Part shown: piece by piece, positions 17,431 through 25,100 of the stretch
Layout: each line of letters opens with the position of its first letter
How positions within the stretch are numbered: the first letter of the stretch is position 1
From: Polyangiaceae bacterium
Lineage (GTDB): Bacteria > Myxococcota_A > Polyangia > Polyangiales > Polyangiaceae
Direction: 5' to 3'
Assembly: GCA_013214025.1 (NCBI GenBank)
Contig: JABSRN010000041.1
Coordinates: forward strand, 96,553-160,552
DNA: 64,000 nt
Made by a program: the position numbers and the translations under genes
The notes under the pieces: generated by a model
Seen by the model: the letters and a program-made list of their open reading frames with translations, nothing else
Databases searched by the model: none
What the model was told of the DNA's origin: nothing

Positions 17431-18932
17431 GCCGACGAGCCGTCATCGTGTTCGCGGCGATTGTCGGGCTGCACAGCGCGCTGTGCTGGGTGTTTGTACC
17501 CGGATATTTTTCGCCGACACCGGTATTGGAGGCGGCCTTCGGCGAGTTCGCTCTGTCGCTGCGAGGCGGTTTGGGGCAATGGCTGCAAGAGGTGTCGGGC
17601 GCGCCAATCGGGGCCACAGCTCGCGGGGGGGCCGACTGGCTCGGCGCCTTGGCGTACTTTTGTGGCGATGCGTGGGGAGTCGGCGGCTGGCGGGCCCTGA
17701 ACGGGCTATCGGCGGCCACGCACCTGGCTGTGCCATGTGTGGGGTTTGTCGCCGCTCGGGGGTTTGGTTTGGGACTCCGAGCGGCGCTCGGGACAGCCGC
17801 GGTTTGGAGTCACCTGTGGTTCTTCGACTCCTTGATTCACCATCTGTGGTTCGTCGGTCGCGAGGGGTTTCTACGTGCCTCTCTCGCCGTTGTTCTGTTC
17901 ATCGGGATGGCGGCCGCGTACTCCCGAAGGCCTCGGCGGTACCTGTTGGTTGCGTTTTCATTGGCAGCGCTGGTGGCCTTGCTGTCTAGCCCGCTCAGTT
18001 GTGTGCCCGCGATTCTCGTGTTGGTGCCGCTTCACAACAAAAGCGGAGTCACTCTGAGGCCCGTAGCTAAGGGACTGATGTTGGCTTTCGCGGTTGTAAC
18101 GGCGATGATGTTGGGGACGGGAGCCGGCGGCCGGGCGGATCTGTGGAGTGTGCGTCTCGCGCCGGTAGATTTCGCGTGGGACAGCTTGGACTTGCTGGGC
18201 GCTGATAGAAGCCAAGAGGGTCCCACTCGCGCTTGGCTGAGGACACTGTGTTTCGCGGGGATGCTCGCGAGGAGTTGGGCGCCCGCGACAGTTCCAAAGA
18301 TATCGGGTTTGGCGTTGCCGGTGTGTGGCTTGCTGCTGTTGGCCTACGGAGGCGAGTTTCTTTGGAGCCCGTCCCCGGGAGTGGGGGCGCTGCTGTTCCC
18401 GGCGGTGTTGCTGGCGAGCGTTCCTGCGTGTGAACTGATGGCGAGCGTGTTCAAGCCGGAGCTGTGGACTCGCGGTAGCCCCATGATTCGTGGGCTGCTG
18501 CTGGCGGGTGTGTTGGTGATCGTCCCTCGAGTCGTGCGAACGGTCATGACCTTTCTGCCCGGTCTACAGGCGGATCGTGTGATTCGAGCACCGGGGGATG
18601 AAAAAATATCGGCGATGGTGGGACTCAACGAGCCGCAGCTTCGGCGGCGCTCTCACGAGTTAGTCTCGCCAACTCTATTGCAAGTACGAGACTGGTTGCG
18701 CCGTCACGCTACGGGGCGAGTGGCGCTGGCGAAGGGTCGCCTCGCCCAACTGATCCGGTTGACGACTAATCTGGAAGTGCAGACTGCCGAGCGAGAGCCA
18801 TCGAGTCGGAGTCTGCCTGACTTTGCGGTCTACCGAGAAGTTTACGGAGCGGCAGCAAAGCTCCCCTCGGAGGTCGCTCGTTTTGGCGAGTACCGAATAT
18901 TGCGACGAGCTGTTGGGAGCAGCGGAAAGTAG
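17403..18932 (+). CDS. polytopic membrane protein of unknown function
   Basis: 509 aa with about ten hydrophobic segments between residues 12 and 385. A soluble C-terminal stretch of about 120 residues follows (from LPGLQADRVIRAPGDEK onward), predicted on the periplasmic or cytoplasmic side. The general look (WSHLWFFDSLIHHLWFVGREGF, with paired histidines and tryptophans early in the membrane part) recalls multi-spanning glycosyltransferase-C proteins, but no diagnostic motif is present and I do not assign a family. It overlaps the end of the upstream spermidine-synthase-like gene by 28 bases, so the two are almost certainly co-expressed. It converges on the paralogue 62 bases away. Confidence 0.75.
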   Translation: MDPHEPALLSRRAVIVFAAIVGLHSALCWVFVPGYFSPTPVLEAAFGEFALSLRGGLGQWLQEVSGAPIGATARGGADWLGALAYFCGDAWGVGGWRALNGLSAATHLAVPCVGFVAARGFGLGLRAALGTAAVWSHLWFFDSLIHHLWFVGREGFLRASLAVVLFIGMAAAYSRRPRRYLLVAFSLAALVALLSSPLSCVPAILVLVPLHNKSGVTLRPVAKGLMLAFAVVTAMMLGTGAGGRADLWSVRLAPVDFAWDSLDLLGADRSQEGPTRAWLRTLCFAGMLARSWAPATVPKISGLALPVCGLLLLAYGGEFLWSPSPGVGALLFPAVLLASVPACELMASVFKPELWTRGSPMIRGLLLAGVLVIVPRVVRTVMTFLPGLQADRVIRAPGDEKISAMVGLNEPQLRRRSHELVSPTLLQVRDWLRRHATGRVALAKGRLAQLIRLTTNLEVQTAEREPSSRSLPDFAVYREVYGAAAKLPSEVARFGEYRILRRAVGSSGK

Positions 18933-18994
18933 CGACCATTGTGGGCTCCGTGCGTTGAGGGGGGGCGCCATGCTCTATTTACGCGGTGCGGAGT

Positions 18995-21385
18995 TTAGGC
19001 GGAATCGGGGCGGGAGAGCCGGGCGATAGGCAGCAGTAGACCGAGGTAACACCCAGCGGCACAGAGCAGAACGAAGGTGAGCCCGAATTCCAGCGCCAGC
19101 AGGATTGCGACGCTACTCGCGAGCACGCTGCCCACGCCATTCATCCCCCAGAGCCAGGGGCGCTCGTCCGGGTGTCGATGGCTGACGAGTCGCATGCCCG
19201 TGGGGAAGGCCATACCCATCAGCAGGCCCAACATAGAAATGATACCGGCAGCAAAGGCGATGCGAACCGCAATGGGCAGGCTTGCGATCTGCGGGGCCCA
19301 GCTCGGCCATGCTAGGGCCACAACAGCGAGGGCCGCGGCGATTAGCAGAGGATAGACGTAGCACCAGGGTCGTTGGTCGAGGGGCAGCCGATCGCTCAAC
19401 AGTGAACCGAGACCGGCTGAGGCAACCAGGCTTGAGAGCACGACGATCAGGCTATAGCTCGGGTGCCCGAGGATCAGACTGAGGCGTTGCAGTAGCGCGA
19501 TTTCGGCGAGCATGAATCCCACGCCGATCATAGAGAAATAGAGCAGGCTCGCCCACAGCCCCGTACGGCTCGCAGATTGGGGCCTTGATCGTCGGTACAA
19601 GGGAATCAAGATCGCTCCGACGACGAGTAGGCAGGAGGCCAGGAAGGCCATGCCGAGGGTGCGAGTCGCGAGCAGATTGCCTTCCAGGCTGCCCACAGTT
19701 TGCGGTGGGCGCTCGTAGAAAAACGAACGCAAGCGCAGCACGTTGAAGAAGAATGGTCGGTCGTCGGTGCTGGCGCGGAAATCCAGCAAGGGAAGCAGGC
19801 TCGCGGCGTTCACTTCCGCCAAAGAGCGGGCGTTGAGGATTCGTTCGATGCGCTCGGACGGGGAGCGCATGCTGGGTAGCGTCGCCACCACAAACCCCTT
19901 GTCGGCCGCGATCTGCTGAATTCGGCGTTCGTCGGCGGAACCCAAAGCGGACTTGGAGATCAGCAGCGTAGTGACGGAGCCGGCTGTCACGATGGCGATG
20001 TGATCTCTCGGTTGAGCCACGCCGCTTTCCAGCAAGGTGCCTACCGCCAGCACGATGAGTCGCGCGGTTTCCACGGTGGACCAGCGGGAGACGGTGAACA
20101 CTCCGTTGGGGGTGAGACGATCAAGAAACAGCTGCCAGGCTTCTAGGGTGTAGAGGCCGTTTTCACCGAGCGCATGAGCGCCGGCTCCGGTGGCGGCCCA
20201 GGTATCGATCAATGAAGCTTGAAGTAGTGCGAAGCGCTGCTCGCTCTGAGCCAAATAACTCCGGGCTTCGTCGTGTACCAATCGCACGTCGGGATGTTGG
20301 GGGACTCCCGTGGGCTGGCCAATGTCGCTCGCCAGGATCTCTAGTAGGCGTCCATTGAACTCGAGCCCGTAGACGGGCGCGCGCTGCGCCAACAGCGCGG
20401 CTTGGATATCCCGTGATCCACCGACACCGATGATGGCGGCCGCCCCACCCGGGCGCAGCAAGTTGGCCATATTGGTGACATCACATTCGAGGAAGCGGAG
20501 GTTCTGCAGGTCGGCGCTCGCGTGATAAAGCGGTGTGGCGGCGTGACCGTCGATCACCAGAGTGCGTTGCATGATTACCGGAGCTACGCACCGGCTCCCT
20601 TTGCCCCAGAACATAGCGGGTAGCGCCGCGGGTTTTGAAACCTGAACTCGAGAGTGGCTATTCCAGAGTTCTAGCTCGACGTGCTCGCGCTGCTCTGCCT
20701 GTCCTTTGACCCAGATGGTGACGAGTCCGCGATCGGCGCCGAGGTTCCCGGCGAATAGGGCAGCGCTGAGTGCGAAAGCTATCCAGGGCTTTCGTGTGGG
20801 GGCGCGGGCACTTCGGGCAAAGGCGATGGCGGCCAAAGCGGCAACCGTCCCCATCAACAGGATGGCGGAGCCACCGTCGGTGGTTCGGAGTAGCCATGGA
20901 ATCATGGGGGCGCCCATCGCGGCACCGATGAGATCCACTGCGTAGACCTGACCTACTGGGAGGCGAGTCCGCGTGAGCGCCGCGGCGACGATCACGCCGG
21001 CGGGGTAAAACGGCAACGCGAGGGCAAGCGAGAAAATTATGAATAAGGGGAGGGTCGTCGCTACGGCGGCGACCTGAAGAGGAATGACCAGCAGCAATAC
21101 GTAGCTGATGGGAACGGCCGCCGAAAAATAGATCGCGTGGCGCGACAGCTGGCGACCTAAATTGTGTTCTTCAAAATCTTCCAGTCGGAGGTAAACACTG
21201 ACGGCTCCTGCAGTGAGCCCGAACAAGCCCATCGCGATCACCAGGAACGCGAGGGAGTACCAGGTGAGTACGGAAAGAAGCCGAGTGTCGAGAACCTCCA
21301 GACCGAGCGTGGCTCCCGCAATCAGCGCGAGCGCAAATAGGAACGGGCGGGGGCTCAGCGCGGGTGCGGCGGGAGAAGGGCTCAC
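18995..21385 (-). CDS. second membrane-fused spermidine-synthase-like protein
   Basis: 796 aa with the same architecture as the 15007-17430 product. An N-terminal block of helices is followed by a Rossmann domain with IIGVGGSRD, GLEFNG and HDEARSY, then LIDTWAATGAGAHAL, DDRPFFFNV and a C-terminal membrane block. Stretches of the last block match the paralogue closely (AEIALLQRLSLILGHPSYSL against LEIPWIQKFSLFLGNPTYTL). It also lacks the first catalytic aspartate of true spermidine synthases. The shared DTxAATxAGAxAL...ENxLYT signature defines the pair. Sequence divergence between them is substantial, so this is an old duplication or a separate acquisition, not a recent copy. Confidence 0.82.
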   Translation of the reverse strand: MSPSPAAPALSPRPFLFALALIAGATLGLEVLDTRLLSVLTWYSLAFLVIAMGLFGLTAGAVSVYLRLEDFEEHNLGRQLSRHAIYFSAAVPISYVLLLVIPLQVAAVATTLPLFIIFSLALALPFYPAGVIVAAALTRTRLPVGQVYAVDLIGAAMGAPMIPWLLRTTDGGSAILLMGTVAALAAIAFARSARAPTRKPWIAFALSAALFAGNLGADRGLVTIWVKGQAEQREHVELELWNSHSRVQVSKPAALPAMFWGKGSRCVAPVIMQRTLVIDGHAATPLYHASADLQNLRFLECDVTNMANLLRPGGAAAIIGVGGSRDIQAALLAQRAPVYGLEFNGRLLEILASDIGQPTGVPQHPDVRLVHDEARSYLAQSEQRFALLQASLIDTWAATGAGAHALGENGLYTLEAWQLFLDRLTPNGVFTVSRWSTVETARLIVLAVGTLLESGVAQPRDHIAIVTAGSVTTLLISKSALGSADERRIQQIAADKGFVVATLPSMRSPSERIERILNARSLAEVNAASLLPLLDFRASTDDRPFFFNVLRLRSFFYERPPQTVGSLEGNLLATRTLGMAFLASCLLVVGAILIPLYRRSRPQSASRTGLWASLLYFSMIGVGFMLAEIALLQRLSLILGHPSYSLIVVLSSLVASAGLGSLLSDRLPLDQRPWCYVYPLLIAAALAVVALAWPSWAPQIASLPIAVRIAFAAGIISMLGLLMGMAFPTGMRLVSHRHPDERPWLWGMNGVGSVLASSVAILLALEFGLTFVLLCAAGCYLGLLLPIARLSRPDSA

Positions 21386-21410
21386 GGCGCACCTCTTCTA
21401 ACGGGATGGC

Positions 21411-21431
21411 GGACACTTGTCACCGGTGTCC
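21411..21431. repeat. short hairpin between co-directional genes
   Basis: GGACAC (21411-21416) pairs with GTGTCC (21426-21431) across a 9-base loop, between the end of the small ORF at 21446 and the start of the gene at 21385 (both minus). No T-run follows. A role as attenuator or processing site is only a guess. Confidence 0.25.
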
Positions 21432-21445
21432 CGGCCGTCGAACGC

Positions 21446-21763
21446 TTATCGTTCTTTGACGCTGGGCGGCGGGTGCGAATGGGAGAGCGAAGAGCTTCCA
21501 CCGTTATAGGCGTTCGCCGACATCTCTTTGTACAGCTGATTGGCTCCGGGCATGTCCGGGCGCTTGCGCATGAGTTCCACGAGTCGTTGCAGGGCCTGTG
21601 CGGGGGGCATGGCGCCGTAGAGCACGGCGAGCTTCACCTGAAGCATCGCGTAGATTTCATCGTCGTCGGCTGCGCTGAGGGCGGCTTTCGCGGCGTCGAG
21701 ATCGCCGGCATCGAGTTGGCTGTCGATTGCAGCGTAGGGCTCGGGAAGGCCAAGAGATGACAT
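21446..21763 (-). CDS. small TPR-like hypothetical protein
   Basis: 105 aa from ATG 21763. The open frame continues upstream to 21850 but the family-like part begins here. It is helical throughout. A TPR-like repeat is visible (AAIDSQLDAGDLDAAKAALSAADDDEIYAMLQV, then AQALQRLVELMRKRPD), and the C-terminus is a Ser/His/Pro-rich tail. No signal peptide is seen, so it is probably cytoplasmic. It precedes the second spermidine-synthase-like gene on the same strand with a 60-base gap, so it may share its transcript. Confidence 0.6.
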   Translation of the reverse strand: MSSLGLPEPYAAIDSQLDAGDLDAAKAALSAADDDEIYAMLQVKLAVLYGAMPPAQALQRLVELMRKRPDMPGANQLYKEMSANAYNGGSSSLSHSHPPPSVKER

Positions 21764-22042
21764 GCCTACAGAATAACAGGGATCTGGAGGCTCGTCCGCC
21801 CCAGGCCAGCATCGGTCGATGGGCCGGTCCTGGGCCCGCGCCAGGGACATCCGTATTCGCCGATTGAGACGGTGGGATTCTGCGGCAGTCGGAGGAAATC
21901 CGAACGCGCCGCGATGGCGCTGCGGGGTGCTAGCATTCAGCAGGGCTTCTTAGTGATGGTAGACTGCTTCCATTCAGCGCTTCGTGGAACGCGGCTCTGT
22001 CCCATGAATTTTAGTAGTCACTTCCGTGAAGTAAGCAAAAAG

Positions 22043-22420
22043 ATGAAGGAGCTATCGTGTTTAGTCGTCGAGGATTCGCCGATGATGAGGCAGCTATTGG
22101 TCTACGCATTGGCGCGGGTCAAAGGCCTGGCCGTTGTTGAGGCGGACGATGGCGTGGACGCGTTGCGAAAGCTGGAGAGCAGCTCCTTCGATATCATTAT
22201 CTCCGACATCAACATGCCGGTCATGGACGGCATGAAACTGATCACTCGGGTTCGCGCTGACGAGCGGCACTGCAAGACTCCGATCGTTGTGATCACGACT
22301 GCCGGCGCGGATGCCGATCGACAGCGCGCTTTGGCGCTGGGCGCAACGTCGTTCATTACCAAGCCCATCCAAACTGAAGATGTCGTGAAAACCGTGCGTT
22401 CGTTGCTGTCTCTGGACTGA
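22043..22420 (+). CDS. CheY-like single-domain response regulator
   Basis: 125 aa, a receiver domain only. The acidic pocket is E10-D11, the phospho-acceptor is D55 in IISDINMPVMDG, the switch threonine is in VITTAG (about 85-86), and the conserved lysine is K107 in ITKPI. ATG 22043 is chosen because it starts the receiver fold directly and has gaagtaag upstream. Two upstream in-frame starts (21872 and ATG 22004) would add an unrelated N-terminus. Its output must come through protein contact, since it lacks a DNA-binding or enzymatic domain. No kinase is encoded nearby. trpF begins one base after its stop. Confidence 0.85.
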   Translation: MKELSCLVVEDSPMMRQLLVYALARVKGLAVVEADDGVDALRKLESSSFDIIISDINMPVMDGMKLITRVRADERHCKTPIVVITTAGADADRQRALALGATSFITKPIQTEDVVKTVRSLLSLD

Positions 22421-22421
22421 C

Positions 22422-23054
22422 GTGACCGTCGGGATCAAGATCTGTGGACTGTGCGAGGTCGGCGATGCGGTGGCGGCAGTGGAAGCCGGGGCCACCGCGG
22501 TCGGGCTCAATCTGATTGCTAGCTCGAAACGTTTCATCGAACTGCCGCTAGCTGCGGCGATCGTTGCCGAAGTGGGGGCGCAGGTCCGTACGGTGGTGGT
22601 GGTGGCAGATTTAACGGCGGCTGAAATCGAGTCGATCCGGCAGCGTGTGCGCCCGAACTACGTGCAACTTCACGGCTCGGAAAGCGCGGCGCTCTTAGCC
22701 GCGGTGCTGCCCGGTGCCTACAAGGCGATCCGAATCGCCGATCGGGGCGACGTGGCCGCAGCCAGCGAATTCGCCGGCGAAGAACTGCTGGTGGACGCAA
22801 AAGTTCCAGGAGCCCTCGGGGGGACCGGCACGTCCTTCGATTGGTCGTTGGTGTCGGAGCTCTCCCGGCAGCGGTCCATGTGGCTGGCTGGCGGCCTGAC
22901 CCCGGACAATGTGGCAGAGGCCGTTCGGCAGGTGGCACCCTACGGAGTCGACACCGCCAGCGGTGTAGAAGTGTCGGGGCAAGCCCGGCGCAAGGATCCG
23001 TCGCGAATGAAGGATTTTGTGCAAGCGGTACGTGATTTGGAAGTTGCGTCCTAA
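22422..23054 (+). CDS. trpF: phosphoribosylanthranilate isomerase
   Basis: Third step of tryptophan synthesis after anthranilate formation: isomerises N-(5-phosphoribosyl)anthranilate by an Amadori rearrangement. 210 aa, starting GTG 22422. TIM-barrel motifs are IKICGL with the catalytic cysteine, GLNL, VQLHGSES, LVDAK with the catalytic aspartate, GGTGTSFDW, WLAGGLTPDNV and GVDTASGVE. It is isolated from other trp genes and instead follows a CheY-like gene with a one-base gap. Confidence 0.95.
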   Translation: MTVGIKICGLCEVGDAVAAVEAGATAVGLNLIASSKRFIELPLAAAIVAEVGAQVRTVVVVADLTAAEIESIRQRVRPNYVQLHGSESAALLAAVLPGAYKAIRIADRGDVAAASEFAGEELLVDAKVPGALGGTGTSFDWSLVSELSRQRSMWLAGGLTPDNVAEAVRQVAPYGVDTASGVEVSGQARRKDPSRMKDFVQAVRDLEVAS

Positions 23055-23064
23055 GGTGGGGCGA

Positions 23065-23694
23065 GTGCGGAGCCTTTCGAGCCCGAAAACTCGATGGCGA
23101 CAGGCGACTTCCGGCATGGCCGTCGCGTTGCTCTTGGGGGGATGCAGCGGCCCGAGCACCCAGGGCGCCGTGGTCTTGAGTACTTCAGTGAGTGAGAGCG
23201 GGGTCTTGCTGGCCCGTTATCGCTCGTCGCGTTGCCGCACGGGGACCGGGGCGGAGGCGCCGCCGCTGCGATCATCATTCGCTCTACGGCGCACCCTCCG
23301 GGGCGCTTGGACCTTGCGGGAGTCGCGTTTCGGGTTCAGCGACCTTAAATTCTACCAATCGTTCTTTTCGGACGGCGTCCGGCGCTTTCAGGCGATCATC
23401 AAGACGAGTGCGGGCGAGCCGCGCCTTTGGCAATACGACGTGCCCGTGAAACCGACCATCGAGCTACCGGCGAAGCTGGTCGTCGCGTCGGGCTTTGCGT
23501 CGTCGGCCACCTCCCAGGATCAATTCGTCGCGGACTCCAAGACTGTCGTTCTTAGATGCGTGTTGATTCCCTCGGCCATCATCGACGGATGGCCTCGCGA
23601 CCGAGTCAGCTGCCCGGATCGACGAGCGCGCTGCACCAAGCCACCAAGCGATTCCCGGCTCCGCTATCCAAGAGACGGATATTCGTCGCTTTGA
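23065..23694 (+). CDS. predicted lipoprotein, unknown
   Basis: 209 aa from GTG 23065, chosen because aaggtgggg lies just upstream and the resulting N-terminus (VRSLSSPKTRWRQ) gives the basic region needed before the signal GMAVALLLGGC (lipobox cysteine at about 27). It starts 10 bases after trpF. The middle (75-165) is beta-like (FGFSDLKFYQSFFSDGVRRF). The last 30 residues are read from DNA that also encodes the C-terminus of the convergent thioesterase. They are Arg/Pro-rich and unlike the rest, so a frameshift or shorter ancestral gene is possible. Confidence 0.6.
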   Translation: MRSLSSPKTRWRQATSGMAVALLLGGCSGPSTQGAVVLSTSVSESGVLLARYRSSRCRTGTGAEAPPLRSSFALRRTLRGAWTLRESRFGFSDLKFYQSFFSDGVRRFQAIIKTSAGEPRLWQYDVPVKPTIELPAKLVVASGFASSATSQDQFVADSKTVVLRCVLIPSAIIDGWPRDRVSCPDRRARCTKPPSDSRLRYPRDGYSSL

Positions 23695-24430
23695 GATTGC
23701 GGTCGCTAGCGGGTTGCGTGCTGTCGGTCACGAAGGGGCCGACTCGAGCTGGGGCGAGATATCGGAGCATCATGTCAGTGACGCAGGGGGCACTGGCTCC
23801 CTGCGCCCGGGCAGCCGACAGCGCGCCGGCTTCCGCGAGAATGGCGGTGCTACCACCCTGCAGTACCTTGGAACTGTTTCGAACGTACGTGCTCAGCTGT
23901 AGGCTAACGACCCCTGCCCCTTGGTCGACGAGCCCGATTTGATCGAATAGCAGCTTCGAGTAACGGGAGGGGCCGCCTGTCAGCCACTTGGGCTGCTCCC
24001 CCGGACGGAGCTTGTAGGTGGGCGTTCCCCGCCGTCGTTTGAGCACGGCAAAACTCATGGTGGCGGTCGCGACCGGGTGTGTGCCCTCGGAGTCCGTTCC
24101 GCTGACTTCGACCGAAAGAATAATTCGCGAGGCTCCGTTCCGCAGCACGGAAGTCCGCGCACTGAGCTCATCGACCGCTCGTCTGCCGAGTCGATGGATG
24201 TCGAGGTTTGAGGTGCTGACCCAGTCGGGTTCTGCGATGCCGATGGCGGCAAAGCCTCCCGCGATGTCGATGATGGTACCGAGGATCCCCATGCTCGGTG
24301 CCCCACTCGGATCGAGAAGGTAGGAATTGAGCGGATGAGTGACGACGGTGTGCCGCTCGTCCGTGGAGGCGACGGTGGCAGCTAGGTCGTGGAGAAAATG
24401 ATCATCGGCCAGGGGGGTGTGCGTGGTCAT
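23606..24430 (-). CDS. double-hotdog acyl-CoA thioesterase-like protein
   Basis: 274 aa made of two PaaI-type hotdog domains. The first (about 30-135) contains GAPSMGILGTIIDIAGGFAA and TSNLDIHRLGR. The second (about 165-270) contains VLQGGSTAILAEAGALSAAR and VTDMMLRYLAP. This duplicated arrangement is known from thioesterases that hydrolyse acyl-CoA. The substrate cannot be read from the sequence. The start ATG overlaps the phosphoesterase stop (ATGA at 24427-24430), so both are translated from one message. Its 3' end overlaps the convergent lipoprotein gene by 89 bases. Confidence 0.8.
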   Translation of the reverse strand: MTTHTPLADDHFLHDLAATVASTDERHTVVTHPLNSYLLDPSGAPSMGILGTIIDIAGGFAAIGIAEPDWVSTSNLDIHRLGRRAVDELSARTSVLRNGASRIILSVEVSGTDSEGTHPVATATMSFAVLKRRRGTPTYKLRPGEQPKWLTGGPSRYSKLLFDQIGLVDQGAGVVSLQLSTYVRNSSKVLQGGSTAILAEAGALSAARAQGASAPCVTDMMLRYLAPARVGPFVTDSTQPASDRNLKATNIRLLDSGAGNRLVAWCSALVDPGS

Positions 24431-25074
24431 AGAGCTTGGGGGGGGAGAGCGACATCATACTGATGCACGGTGAAACCAAGCGGCGTGCTATCGACAATAG
24501 TCGCGCTGGCAAAGCCTTCCGTTACGTGTTCCCCCACGGAGCCGACGCCAACGATGTGCACGCCTTCTAATTGTCTTTCGAACGGGGCGTGACTGCCACC
24601 GCAAATGATGATGTCGGCCGGATCACTCGCGACGAGTGCGCTCAGATCCTCGTCGCTCATTTCTGGGCTAAACGAAATCGTGGAGTCCATCGGCGAACCG
24701 TGAATGATCAACATCTCCGCTCCTGACTCAAGCGGCAGCCGCGCGGACTCTGGCATTTTGCCCAAGTGCGCCATGATTAACTCGCCTAGATCTTCGACAG
24801 TTTGCTCGAGGCGATCGACCCGGAGTTGGTCTTCCGGAGTCTTGGGTTCCAAGGCCTCGGGGTGGAAAGTACGGATCGCGCGGTCCGTTAGCCCCTCCAC
24901 ACACAGTGCTCGATACTTGAGAAGGAGTTTCCATGTGGCGAGCGGCTCGGTCCCCGGAAAGAGGTGGTCTCCGCAAACGACGAGCTGATGGAAATCCCGT
25001 AGGGCTTCGTCGGCGAGAACTGCCTCCAAGGCGGAAGCGTTGCCGTGGATGTCCGAAATACAGAGGAAACGCAT
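24427..25074 (-). CDS. YfcE-type metallophosphoesterase with altered motifs
   Basis: 215 aa calcineurin-like fold. The first metal motif SDIHGN (7-12) and second VCGDHLF are intact. Where the family has GNHD it reads EGLTD (about 61), losing the Asn and His. IIHGSP keeps the middle histidine. The closing GHTHxP is GGSHAP, losing the first histidine. With three expected ligands replaced, a two-metal phosphoesterase mechanism is uncertain, and the protein may be a divergent enzyme or a binding protein. It is co-translated with the downstream thioesterase and divergent from glnE with only 26 bases between start codons. Confidence 0.75.
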   Translation of the reverse strand: MRFLCISDIHGNASALEAVLADEALRDFHQLVVCGDHLFPGTEPLATWKLLLKYRALCVEGLTDRAIRTFHPEALEPKTPEDQLRVDRLEQTVEDLGELIMAHLGKMPESARLPLESGAEMLIIHGSPMDSTISFSPEMSDEDLSALVASDPADIIICGGSHAPFERQLEGVHIVGVGSVGEHVTEGFASATIVDSTPLGFTVHQYDVALPPQAL

Positions 25075-25100
25075 GAGTTTGGGCTAGACTAGGTGTCCGT

